NCBI GenBank assembly: GCA_039933785.1
Contig: JBDTNL010000047.1
Location: 1-30,124, forward strand
Reading direction: 5' to 3'
Origin: JBDTNL01 sp039933785
Lineage (GTDB): Bacteria > Acidobacteriota > Thermoanaerobaculia > Multivoradales > JAGPDF01
Length of the DNA: 30,124 nucleotides
The position numbers and the translations under genes are program-made. Shown piece by piece: positions 21,359 to 28,397 of the stretch. Position 1 is the stretch's first letter. Every line of letters begins with the position of its first letter. The notes under the pieces are model-generated. The model searched no databases, was not told the DNA's origin, and saw nothing but the letters and a program-made list of their open reading frames with translations.

Positions 21359-22545
21359 GTTCCCGAGGCCTCGGCCGGCATCGGCGAATCCACCGGCGGC
21401 GCGGCAAGCACCTGGCCGATCGCAGCGACCAGCGCATCGACCTCTCGATCGGTCCGCTCCGCATGGATCGAAATCCGCAGCCGCGCCGTGCCTGGCGCGA
21501 CGGTCGGCGGCCGGACGGCGCGAACATCGAAGCCGCGGTCCTGCAGCGCCTCGGCGACCTGGAGAACCCGTCGATTCTCACCGAGCACTAGAGGCACGAT
21601 GGGCCCAGCGCTACGCAAGGTGTCCACACCCAAGGACCGCAGGCCGGCGCGCAGGCGATCCGCGAGCTGCCGCACGCGAACGCGCAGCTCGGGCTCCGCC
21701 GCCAAGCGATCGAGCGCTGCTTCGACGGCCCACAACGCGAACGGCGGCTGCGCGGTCGAGAACAGGAACGCCCGGCTGCGCGTCACCAGGTAGTCGATCA
21801 ACGCACGTGAACCGCTGACGCAGGCGCCTCCAGATGCCAACGCCTTACCAAATGTGGTCACCACCGCGGCGACGCGGCGCTCGACGCCCAAGGCTTCGAC
21901 CAGTCCGGATCCGCGATCGTCGCCGAACACCCCGGTCGCGTGCGCGTCGTCGACGATCAAGTCGGCGCCCAGCGTGGCGCACAGATCGGCCAGCTCCCGA
22001 AGAGGCGCGATGTCGCCATCCATGCTGTAGAGCGATTCCACGAGGACGACCGTCCGGCCGGCAGTGTGTGACACCTCGAGGGCGCGCGCGAACGCCGCAA
22101 GATCGAGATGCGGCACCACGACCTTCTGGCACCCCGACAAGCGCAAGCCGTCGATCAGGCTGGCGTGATTCTGCGCATCCGAAATAGCGCGGTCGTTCGG
22201 GCCGAGGAGCGCCGTGAGTAGGCCGACGTTCGCCTGGTAGCCGGACGAGAACAGGAGCGCCGCCTCCTGCCCCTTAAACAGCGCCAGGCGCTTCTCCAAC
22301 GCGAGATGCGCCTCGGTCGTGCCGCGGAGCAGCCGCGATGCAGGCGCGGCCCAGGCCTCACCCGATTCGCGGGCCGCTGCGACCCGAGCCTCGAGGGCGC
22401 CAAGGATCTCCGGATGTCGACCCAAGCCGAGATAGTCGTTCGAGGCGAAATCGATTCCCGCCGGCAGGCGCAGGACGCGTTCCAAACCCTGCTCGCGCAA
22501 CTCCATGAGACGGCGACTCAACTCCTCCGCCAGCGGTCGCTGCAC
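21355..22545 (-). CDS. bioF: 8-amino-7-oxononanoate synthase BioF
   Basis: This 396-residue alpha-oxoamine synthase condenses L-alanine with pimeloyl-ACP or pimeloyl-CoA to give KAPA. Marks: FASNDYLGLG (33-42), SRLLRGTTEAHLALEKRLA, FSSGYQANVG, NHASLIDG, DDAHATGVFG (199-208) binding the PLP ring, and the Schiff-base lysine K234 in TTFGKALASGGACV. Related Kbl and SpoT-type synthases share the fold; the bio context makes BioF the clear call. The frame begins with GTG at 22545, 5 nt after the bioB stop. No pimeloyl-synthesis gene (bioC, bioH, bioW) is visible in the window. Confidence 0.95.
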   Translation of the reverse strand: MQRPLAEELSRRLMELREQGLERVLRLPAGIDFASNDYLGLGRHPEILGALEARVAAARESGEAWAAPASRLLRGTTEAHLALEKRLALFKGQEAALLFSSGYQANVGLLTALLGPNDRAISDAQNHASLIDGLRLSGCQKVVVPHLDLAAFARALEVSHTAGRTVVLVESLYSMDGDIAPLRELADLCATLGADLIVDDAHATGVFGDDRGSGLVEALGVERRVAAVVTTFGKALASGGACVSGSRALIDYLVTRSRAFLFSTAQPPFALWAVEAALDRLAAEPELRVRVRQLADRLRAGLRSLGVDTLRSAGPIVPLVLGENRRVLQVAEALQDRGFDVRAVRPPTVAPGTARLRISIHAERTDREVDALVAAIGQVLAAPPVDSPMPAEASGT

Positions 22546-22550
22546 GCGGG

Positions 22551-23531
22551 CTAGACCCCAGCGCGTGCCGGCTCGAGCGAGGGTTCGGGCGAAGCGGCGG
22601 ACAATGCCTTCATACCCAGCTTCGCCAGCAGAGCGCGATCCTGATCCTCACCGGGATTCGGCGTCGTGAGCAGACGCTCACCGGTGAAAATGGAGTTGGC
22701 CCCGGCGAGGAAGCACAGCGCCTGGGTCTCGACCGACATTTCCGTGCGGCCGGCGGACAGTCGAACCTTGCTCCGCGGCATGGCGATGCGGGCGGTGGCG
22801 ATGATGCGTACCATGGCGATGGGATCGATCGGCGGCTGCTCGGCGAGCGGCGTGCCCACCACTCGGACGAGCGCGTTGATCGGCACACTCTCGGGATGGG
22901 GATCGAAGCTCGCCAGCACCGCCAGCAGATCGATCCGATCTTCGAGCCGCTCGCCCATGCCCACGATGCCGCCGCAGCACATGGTGATGCCGGCGTTGCG
23001 CACGTGCCCGAGGGTACGCAGACGGTCGCCGTACACCCGAGTCGAAATGATCTCACCGTAGTAGCCGGGACCGGTGTCTAGGTTGTGGTTGTACGCCGTG
23101 AGGCCGGCTTCGGCGAGCGCCTGGGCTTGATCGGCGGTCAACATCCCGAGCGTGCAGCAGGCCTCCAAGCCGAGCTCGCGCACACCGCGCACCATGGCGA
23201 GCACGCGCTCGAACTCGGCGCCCGGCCTGGGCGAGCGCCACGCTGCGCCCATGCAGAACCGTGTCGAACCGTTGGCGCGCGCGGCCTCCGCGGCGGCGAG
23301 CACCTGGTCGAGATCGAGCAGCTTCTCGCTCTCGAGGCCGGTGTCGTGGTGGGCGCTCTGCGGGCAGTAACCGCAGTCCTCCGGGCAGCCGCCGGTCTTG
23401 ATCGACAGCAGCGTACAGAGCTCGACCGCGCTCGGATCGTGAAATTCGCGATGCACGGACTGGGCGCGAAAGATCAGCTCCGGCAACGGCAGGTCGTGAA
23501 TGGCGCGCAGGTCTTCTTTTTCCTTGGTCAC
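22551..23531 (-). CDS. bioB: biotin synthase BioB
   Basis: This 326-residue radical SAM enzyme inserts sulfur into dethiobiotin. The 4Fe-4S cluster cysteines are C49, C53 and C56 in GGCPEDCGYCPQS. The auxiliary-cluster ligands typical of BioB are present: FCMGAAWR, EACCTLGM, and the arginine in KVRLSAGR. YNHNLDT and FTGERLLTTPNP are also family-specific. Length is normal. It starts at a GTG only 9 nt after the pit stop, so transcription from the phosphate genes very likely runs into it. No biotin-repressor (BirA) operator-like palindrome can be placed in such a short gap. Confidence 0.97.
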   Translation of the reverse strand: MTKEKEDLRAIHDLPLPELIFRAQSVHREFHDPSAVELCTLLSIKTGGCPEDCGYCPQSAHHDTGLESEKLLDLDQVLAAAEAARANGSTRFCMGAAWRSPRPGAEFERVLAMVRGVRELGLEACCTLGMLTADQAQALAEAGLTAYNHNLDTGPGYYGEIISTRVYGDRLRTLGHVRNAGITMCCGGIVGMGERLEDRIDLLAVLASFDPHPESVPINALVRVVGTPLAEQPPIDPIAMVRIIATARIAMPRSKVRLSAGRTEMSVETQALCFLAGANSIFTGERLLTTPNPGEDQDRALLAKLGMKALSAASPEPSLEPARAGV

Positions 23532-23540
23532 AAGGCTCTC

Positions 23541-24557
23541 TCAACGCATCGCAGCGACGATCCAGTAGCAGAGCGCCGCGACCAGTGCGGAAATTGGGAT
23601 GGTGATCACCCAGGCCCACACGATGCGGCCCGCGACGCCCCACTTCACCGCTCGGATGCGGCGCGTGGCGCCGACGCCGATGATGGCGCCGGTGATCGTA
23701 TGGGTGGTGGAAACCGGAATGCCCGCCAGGGTGGCGCTGATCAGGGTGACGGCTCCCGCGGTTTCGGCGCAGAAGCCGCCGAACGGTTGCAGCTTGGTGA
23801 TCTTCGAGCCCATGGTCTTCACGATTCGCCAGCCGCCGAACATGGTACCGAAGGCGATTGCCGCCTGACTGACCAGAATGACCCAGATCGGAACCTCGAA
23901 CTTCGAAAGGTGGCCCGTCGCGACCAGCAGCCCGGTGATGATGCCCATGGTCTTTTGGGCGTCGTTGCCGCCGTGACCGAGGCTGTAGACCGCGGCCGAA
24001 ACCAGCTGCAGGCGGCGAAACAGGCGATCGAGACGCGAGGGCACCCAGCGGCGGAAGATCCAAGTGACACTTACCATGAGCAGGAAACCAAGCGTCATAC
24101 CGATCAGGGGCGCCAGCACGATGAAGAGCAACGTCTTCGTCCACCCCGCGGCCAGGATCGCGCTCCATCCCGCCTTGGCCACCGCCGCTCCTGCGTAGCC
24201 GCCGATGAGCGCGTGCGAGGAAGAGACCGGCAGGCCGAAGTACCAGGTGACCAGGTTCCAGAACACCGCTCCGAGCAATCCCGCGAGGATGACCTCGGAA
24301 GTCACGATCTTGAGGTCGATCATGCCGCTGCCGAGCGTCTTGGCGACGTGCGTGCCGAGCACGAAGGCGGCGACGAAGTTGAAGAACGCGGCCCACAAGA
24401 CGGCGCGTTGCGGCGAAAGCACCCGGGTCGAGACTACGGTGGCGATCGAATTGGCCGCGTCGTGAAATCCGTTCAGGAAGTCGAAGACCAGCGCGACCAG
24501 GATGATGAAGGTCAGGAATACGCCGCCGTTGGCGAAGAAATGGCTGAGGGCGGACAA
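23541..24557 (-). CDS. pit: PiT-family inorganic phosphate transporter
   Basis: This 338-residue polytopic membrane protein carries both halves of the PiT signature: FDFLNGFHDAANSIATVV near the start and SLGHGGNDAQKTMGII in the middle, with VSSSHALIGG and VSTTHTITGAIIG as the internally repeated re-entrant motifs. Around ten hydrophobic segments are visible. It imports metal-phosphate or phosphate with H+ or Na+. The start is TTG at 24557: an in-frame stop lies seven codons upstream and no ATG or GTG occurs before the first membrane segment. It begins 4 nt after the DUF47 stop, the classic PhoU-like/PiT pair, and is followed 9 nt later by bioB. Confidence 0.94.
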   Translation of the reverse strand: MSALSHFFANGGVFLTFIILVALVFDFLNGFHDAANSIATVVSTRVLSPQRAVLWAAFFNFVAAFVLGTHVAKTLGSGMIDLKIVTSEVILAGLLGAVFWNLVTWYFGLPVSSSHALIGGYAGAAVAKAGWSAILAAGWTKTLLFIVLAPLIGMTLGFLLMVSVTWIFRRWVPSRLDRLFRRLQLVSAAVYSLGHGGNDAQKTMGIITGLLVATGHLSKFEVPIWVILVSQAAIAFGTMFGGWRIVKTMGSKITKLQPFGGFCAETAGAVTLISATLAGIPVSTTHTITGAIIGVGATRRIRAVKWGVAGRIVWAWVITIPISALVAALCYWIVAAMR

Positions 24558-24561
24558 GAGC

Positions 24562-25227
24562 TCAGGTGTTCTTGGCTACGACGTTGGAGATCACGTGGCT
24601 GAAGTCCTTGCACTGGTCGCAGGCATCCTCCAGGCCGTCGTAGATTTCCTTCCACTTCATGATGGTGATCGGGTCAGGCGCCCTGCCATCGGAGCCCTTG
24701 CTCTTGAAGAGGTCCGAGATCACCGTGTTGTAGAGCTGATCGGCGCGGTTCTCGAGCTCGGAGACGCGCACCATCGAGGTACGGATTTCCTGCTCGGAGG
24801 TGAGGTTCCACACCAGGTCGGTCATGCGCACGATCTCGTTCACCATGGCGAGCAGGATCTCGGCGAATTGGCGCAAGCCTTCGGGGGACTCGGAGAGCTC
24901 GAACAGAACCAGGTGCTGGGAGACGCCCTCGAGATAGTCCAGGACATCGTCGAGGTCGCTCGCCAGCCAATGAATGTCCTCACGGTCGAGCGGCGTGATG
25001 AAGGTCGAGTTCAAGGCGTCGAAGATCTTGCGGGTTAGGCCGTCGCCTTCGTGCTCGAGGGCCTTGAGCTCGGTCATCTTGACCCGGCGTTCCTCGAGGC
25101 TCTGGCTGCGCGCGACCTCCGAAAAGACCCCCGCGGCACGCTGAAGGTTGTCCGTATCGAGGTGGAAGAGCTCCTTGAAGCGCTCCTCCTTGGGCATGAA
25201 CCAACGAATGACGGCGTCTGCCTTCAC
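24562..25227 (-). CDS. DUF47 PhoU-like regulator of the PiT transporter
   Basis: This 221-residue all-helical protein is of the DUF47 (PhoU-related) family. Typical features are the helix ELKALEHEGDGLTRKIFDAL, TPLDREDIHWLASDLDDVLDYLEG, where the acidic and histidine residues can bind metal, and the last helix WKEIYDGLEDACDQCKDFSHVI. Such proteins sit next to PiT transporters and are thought to control or gate them from the cytosol. GTG at 25227 is chosen because a GGGAGGGG Shine-Dalgarno lies 3-5 nt upstream and the family begins at this point. It is the first gene of the long minus-strand run, so its promoter should lie in 25228-25383. Confidence 0.92.
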   Translation of the reverse strand: MKADAVIRWFMPKEERFKELFHLDTDNLQRAAGVFSEVARSQSLEERRVKMTELKALEHEGDGLTRKIFDALNSTFITPLDREDIHWLASDLDDVLDYLEGVSQHLVLFELSESPEGLRQFAEILLAMVNEIVRMTDLVWNLTSEQEIRTSMVRVSELENRADQLYNTVISDLFKSKGSDGRAPDPITIMKWKEIYDGLEDACDQCKDFSHVISNVVAKNT

Positions 25228-25383
25228 ACACCCCTCCCCGGCTAATTCTGGATGATCCTGGTCAGAACGGCGACCGCAAAAGCCTACCATGCGCTCGCGG
25301 AGCGACGGCTCCGCGAGCAGGCGAGGCAGCGCTTTGGCGGCGCCTCGCGGGCCGGGCCCGCTTGATAGGATCGTCGAAAGAAA
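25228..25383. promoter_or_regulatory. divergent region between the phosphate/biotin run and the M50 protease
   Basis: This gap of 156 bp must hold the promoter of the nine-gene minus-strand run and possibly that of the plus-strand protease. A perfect 11-bp inverted repeat lies at 25293-25318. No clear Pho-box direct repeats or consensus -10/-35 pairs were recognised. The minus-strand Shine-Dalgarno of the DUF47 gene is at about 25231-25239. Confidence 0.4.
25293..25318. repeat. perfect 11-bp inverted repeat with 4-nt loop
   Basis: GCTCGCGGAGC (25293-25303) pairs with GCTCCGCGAGC (25308-25318) around GACG. It lies about 66 nt upstream of the DUF47 start codon and is not followed by a T-run on either strand. 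It could be an RNA hairpin in the leader of the phosphate/biotin transcript, a protein-binding palindrome, or a dispersed small repeat. Confidence 0.6.
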
Positions 25384-26106
25384 GTGACCAGCCCGCCTGT
25401 TGGCCCCGACATGATCGCGCTTGGCCTCATCTGGTACGTGGCCTTCCTGTTTTCGACCACGCTCCACGAGTCGGCGCATGCGTGGACCGCCATGCGCCTC
25501 GGCGATCCGACGGCCTATCACGGCGGCCAGGTGACGCTGAATCCGCTGCCGCACCTGCGCCGTGAACCCTTCGGCCTCATCCTGGTGCCGCTCGTCACCT
25601 ACGTTCTGTCGGGCTGGATGATGGGTTGGGCGAGCGCACCCTACGATCCTCTCTGGGCGGCGCGCCATCCCAAGCGCGCGGCGTGGATGTCGCTTGCCGG
25701 CCCGGGGGCCAACCTAGCCTTGGTCCTGATTGCCGGCCTCGCGATCAGGGTCGGCATGTGGATGGAGGTCTTCACGCCGCCGGACAGCATCACGTTCTCG
25801 CGCGTCGTCGAGCCGTTGGCAGTCGGCGGTCCGGCGGGCGCGGTGGCGACTCTGTTGAGCATCCTGTTCACGCTCAACCTGATCCTCTTCGCGTTCAACC
25901 TACTGCCGCTGCCGCCGCTCGACGGCAGCACCGCCCTGCCGCTCGTCATCGGCGACCGCGCAGCGGAGCGCTACCTCAAGTTCGTTCGCCAGCCCGCGTT
26001 TCAAATGGTGGGCCTGCTACTCGCCTGGAGAATTTTCAACCCGATTTTCAGCCCGATCCACACCCTGGCGCTGAACCTGCTCTATCCCGGGTTGGGCTAT
26101 CACTAG
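25384..26106 (+). CDS. site-2-protease-like M50 membrane metalloprotease
   Basis: This 240-residue polytopic membrane protein has the zinc motif HESAH (28-32), the AGPGAN loop (105-110) and the third-ligand motif LPPLDG with D180, all intact. This is the short M50B type without PDZ domains, which cleaves transmembrane substrates, often anti-sigma factors; its substrate here is unknown. GTG at 25384 is used; ATG at 25411 is equally possible and would put the first membrane helix at the very N terminus. No sigma or anti-sigma gene is adjacent. The TAG stop shares the tetranucleotide CTAG with the stop of the convergent gene. Confidence 0.9.
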   Translation: MTSPPVGPDMIALGLIWYVAFLFSTTLHESAHAWTAMRLGDPTAYHGGQVTLNPLPHLRREPFGLILVPLVTYVLSGWMMGWASAPYDPLWAARHPKRAAWMSLAGPGANLALVLIAGLAIRVGMWMEVFTPPDSITFSRVVEPLAVGGPAGAVATLLSILFTLNLILFAFNLLPLPPLDGSTALPLVIGDRAAERYLKFVRQPAFQMVGLLLAWRIFNPIFSPIHTLALNLLYPGLGYH

Positions 26107-26558
26107 GACTTGAACAGCGCGTCGAACGCCGAGCGCGGATCGTCCTTCGCCTTGGCCTCGGCCTCCTGCTTGAATTCCTGCGCAGCCTTGGGCGCGAAGC
26201 TCTCGCAAGCGTTGCGCGCGCTCTTCTTCGCGACTCGCGGCTCGACGCCGGCGCGGCACTGATTGTGGGCGCCGGTGTCGAAGTGTACGCAGTTCGTGCA
26301 GGTGTGCAGATCGCCGCCGCAGCGCGTGCAGATCGCATCGAGCGCGACCTCGACGCCCATCTCCTGTTTGATTCCGCAGGCCGCACAGCGGAATACCGTC
26401 GCGGTCGGCGCGCCGAGGCCTCTGCCGCGAGGACCCGCGGCGGGATCGCGTGGTGGAGGTGGACCTGAGCGTGAGCCGGGCCGGTCGCCGTCTCGAGGCT
26501 CGCGGGACTTGGCCCCCGAGTCCTGATAGCCACTGTGGCCATACTTTCGATCGCTCAT
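26103..26558 (-). CDS. cysteine-rich zinc-ribbon-like protein
   Basis: This 151-residue protein has a disordered, Gly/Arg/Pro-rich first 55 residues with RGRG, then a cysteine-rich core: C58-x2-C61, C77-x2-C80, C87-x2-C90, then single C101 and C118. The spacing suggests two metal sites, probably zinc. The final third is a charged helix (AAQEFKQEAEAKAKDD). No signal peptide is present, so it should be cytosolic. I recall similar small proteins from acidobacterial and deltaproteobacterial genomes, but with no known job. The ATG at 26558 is followed by a consistent frame, and the gene is divergent from the diguanylate cyclase with a 90-bp gap. Confidence 0.82.
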   Translation of the reverse strand: MSDRKYGHSGYQDSGAKSREPRDGDRPGSRSGPPPPRDPAAGPRGRGLGAPTATVFRCAACGIKQEMGVEVALDAICTRCGGDLHTCTNCVHFDTGAHNQCRAGVEPRVAKKSARNACESFAPKAAQEFKQEAEAKAKDDPRSAFDALFKS

Positions 26559-26609
26559 CGGCCAGACTTATAGCATCAAAACTGCGCTCGGCCGCCCGAA
26601 AAACCGCAG

Positions 26610-26647
26610 TTGGAAGCGCAAGTCTTTTCCTTTAATGTAGTTATAGA
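26610..26647 (+). promoter_or_regulatory. AT-rich putative promoter before the diguanylate cyclase
   Basis: This is the most AT-rich patch in the neighbourhood. It contains TTGGAA (26610), TTTAAT (26631-26636) and TATAGA (26642-26647). The spacing is not ideal for any pair (15 or 26 bp). If TATAGA is the true -10, transcription would begin after the ATG at 26649 and translation would start at ATG 26706. Confidence 0.35.
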
Positions 26648-26648
26648 A

Positions 26649-28313
26649 ATGCGCGGCAAGTCCTCGGTACGGAAATCTAAGTCCATCGCTGCGAGCGGCG
26701 TCAACATGGCGCAGCTGCTGCTACGGCTTGGTCGCCAAGCCGGTGAGGCCTTCGACCTGCGGCCGATGCTCCAGAGCCTCGCCGACGAGATCCGGCAGGC
26801 TTTCGCCTGGGACTCGGTAGCGCTGGTCGCGAGCGATCGCGAGAGCGGTCGCAAGGTGGCGGAGGGTTTGAGTCTCGATGCCGAGACGCCTCTCCTCCCG
26901 ACGCCGGACGACGTCAGTCTGATCGAGCAGGTCCTGGCCAGCGGGCTGCCCGTGGTCCGTCCCGTTCCTCCGCGCGGCTCGACCGACACCGAATCCGTCG
27001 AGGTTTGCGTGCCCCTGCTGCTCGGCGGTCAGGTGGTGGCCGCGTTGCACGTGAAGAGCCTGGACCTCGGCGCCCTGGCGGAAATCTCCTCGCGCTGCGA
27101 GACCGTGGCGCAGCATCTCGCGGGGCAGATCGCGGGCGCGTTGCTGCTCGAGGAAACCACCCGCCGGGCGACCTATCTCGGCATGCTCGCCGAGGCTTCG
27201 CGCATCGCGCTCGACCCCGGCGACCTCGCCGTCCGATTGAGCCAGCTCACGGACTACTTGCGCTCGCGCTTTGCACTGCGTCTGGTCACCGTGGTCCTCG
27301 CCTACGCCGGGAGCGCCGAGTACGAGCACATCGCGCTCTCCGCGGATCCCGACGTCACGTTGACCATCGATCCGCGACGCCGCCTCCCGATGACCCGCGG
27401 CGTCACCGGCCGCGCCTTGCGTACTGGCGAGCCGCTGTTGGTACGCAACGTCGGCGACGACCCCGATTTCATCCCCATCGCCGAGGGTGTCGCGGCGGAG
27501 TTCGTGGTGCCCATCCGTTTCGGCGGCGAGGTCCTCGGCGCCTTCAATTTCGAGGCTTCTGGCCGCGACGATTTCACCGCCGAACACCTCACCCTCCTGC
27601 GCGTGGTCTCCGATCAGGTCGCGGGCGCCATCCATTTGGCGGCGCTCAACGAACGCCTGGCCTCGACCAAGCGGGCGCTCGAAGAGGCCAACCGCCAGCT
27701 GCAGGAAGCCAACCAGTCGCTGCGTCAGATCTCGATGCTGGACGACCTCACCCGCATCCCGAACCGCCGCCAGTTCGACGACACGCTCGATCTCGAGTGG
27801 CGCCGCGCGATGCGCCTCGGCGAGTCGCTCTCGATCCTGCTCATCGACATCGATTCGTTCAAGGCCTACAACGATTCGCTCGGCCATCCGCGAGGCGACG
27901 CCTGTCTGCGCCGGGTGGCCGAATGTCTCCGCGAAACTCTCCAGCGCGCCGGCGACCTGGTCGCGCGCTACGGCGGCGAGGAATTCGCCGCCATCCTGGC
28001 GGGCACACCGATCGAGCAGGCGGAGAAATCGGCCGAGGTGCTGCGCCGCCGCATCGAGGCCCTGGCGATCCGGCACCCCGCATCGCCGGCGGCGGCCCAC
28101 CTGACGATCAGCGTCGGCGTCGCCTGCGCTATTCCAGTCCCGGGCAGCATGCCCGACCAACTGGTGGGCGCCGCGGACCAGGCGCTGTACGCCGCCAAGG
28201 CCGCCGGCCGCAATCGCGTGTGCACCGCCGACATCACACACGCCGACCGGCGAACCGGCGACAGTACGCGTCCGGGAGACCGGACGGGCGGCGGCAACGC
28301 TATCCGAGGCTAG
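26649..28313 (+). CDS. GAF-GAF-GGDEF diguanylate cyclase
   Basis: From the ATG at 26649 the protein has 554 residues: GAF 1 at about 25-170, GAF 2 at about 185-330 (GVTGRAL, EFVVPIRFGGEVLGAFNFE), a short coiled coil (about 332-362, LASTKRALEEANRQLQEANQS) and a GGDEF domain (about 363-530). The active-site loop is GGEEF (442-446), preceded at the exact five-residue spacing by RAGD (433-436), an intact I-site. It should therefore make cyclic di-GMP from two GTP and be subject to product inhibition. No membrane segments are seen, so sensing is cytosolic; the GAF ligands are unknown. TTG 26610 and ATG 26706 are alternative starts; the latter begins where the first GAF helix begins. The gene stands alone. 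Confidence 0.92.
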   Translation: MRGKSSVRKSKSIAASGVNMAQLLLRLGRQAGEAFDLRPMLQSLADEIRQAFAWDSVALVASDRESGRKVAEGLSLDAETPLLPTPDDVSLIEQVLASGLPVVRPVPPRGSTDTESVEVCVPLLLGGQVVAALHVKSLDLGALAEISSRCETVAQHLAGQIAGALLLEETTRRATYLGMLAEASRIALDPGDLAVRLSQLTDYLRSRFALRLVTVVLAYAGSAEYEHIALSADPDVTLTIDPRRRLPMTRGVTGRALRTGEPLLVRNVGDDPDFIPIAEGVAAEFVVPIRFGGEVLGAFNFEASGRDDFTAEHLTLLRVVSDQVAGAIHLAALNERLASTKRALEEANRQLQEANQSLRQISMLDDLTRIPNRRQFDDTLDLEWRRAMRLGESLSILLIDIDSFKAYNDSLGHPRGDACLRRVAECLRETLQRAGDLVARYGGEEFAAILAGTPIEQAEKSAEVLRRRIEALAIRHPASPAAAHLTISVGVACAIPVPGSMPDQLVGAADQALYAAKAAGRNRVCTADITHADRRTGDSTRPGDRTGGGNAIRG

Positions 28314-28331
28314 TTGGACCCCTTAGGTCTC

Positions 28332-28346
28332 CACGGCCCAGCCGTG
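28332..28346 (+). terminator. possible hairpin after the diguanylate cyclase gene
   Basis: CACGGC (28332-28337) and GCCGTG (28341-28346) form a perfect 6-bp stem with a 3-nt loop, 18 nt after the stop codon, with no T-run. It is a weak terminator candidate. The rest of the 84-bp gap contains TAGACT at 28382-28387 as a possible -10 for the downstream glycosidase. Confidence 0.25.
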
Positions 28347-28397
28347 AAGCTCGGCATTCTGGTCGCAGCGGGCAGACGGGCTAGACTGAATGGACCG

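Noticed and set aside
26721..28241. 506-codon frame antisense to the diguanylate cyclase
   Set aside because: The sense frame carries GAF and GGDEF motifs; the antisense product has no motif and biased composition.
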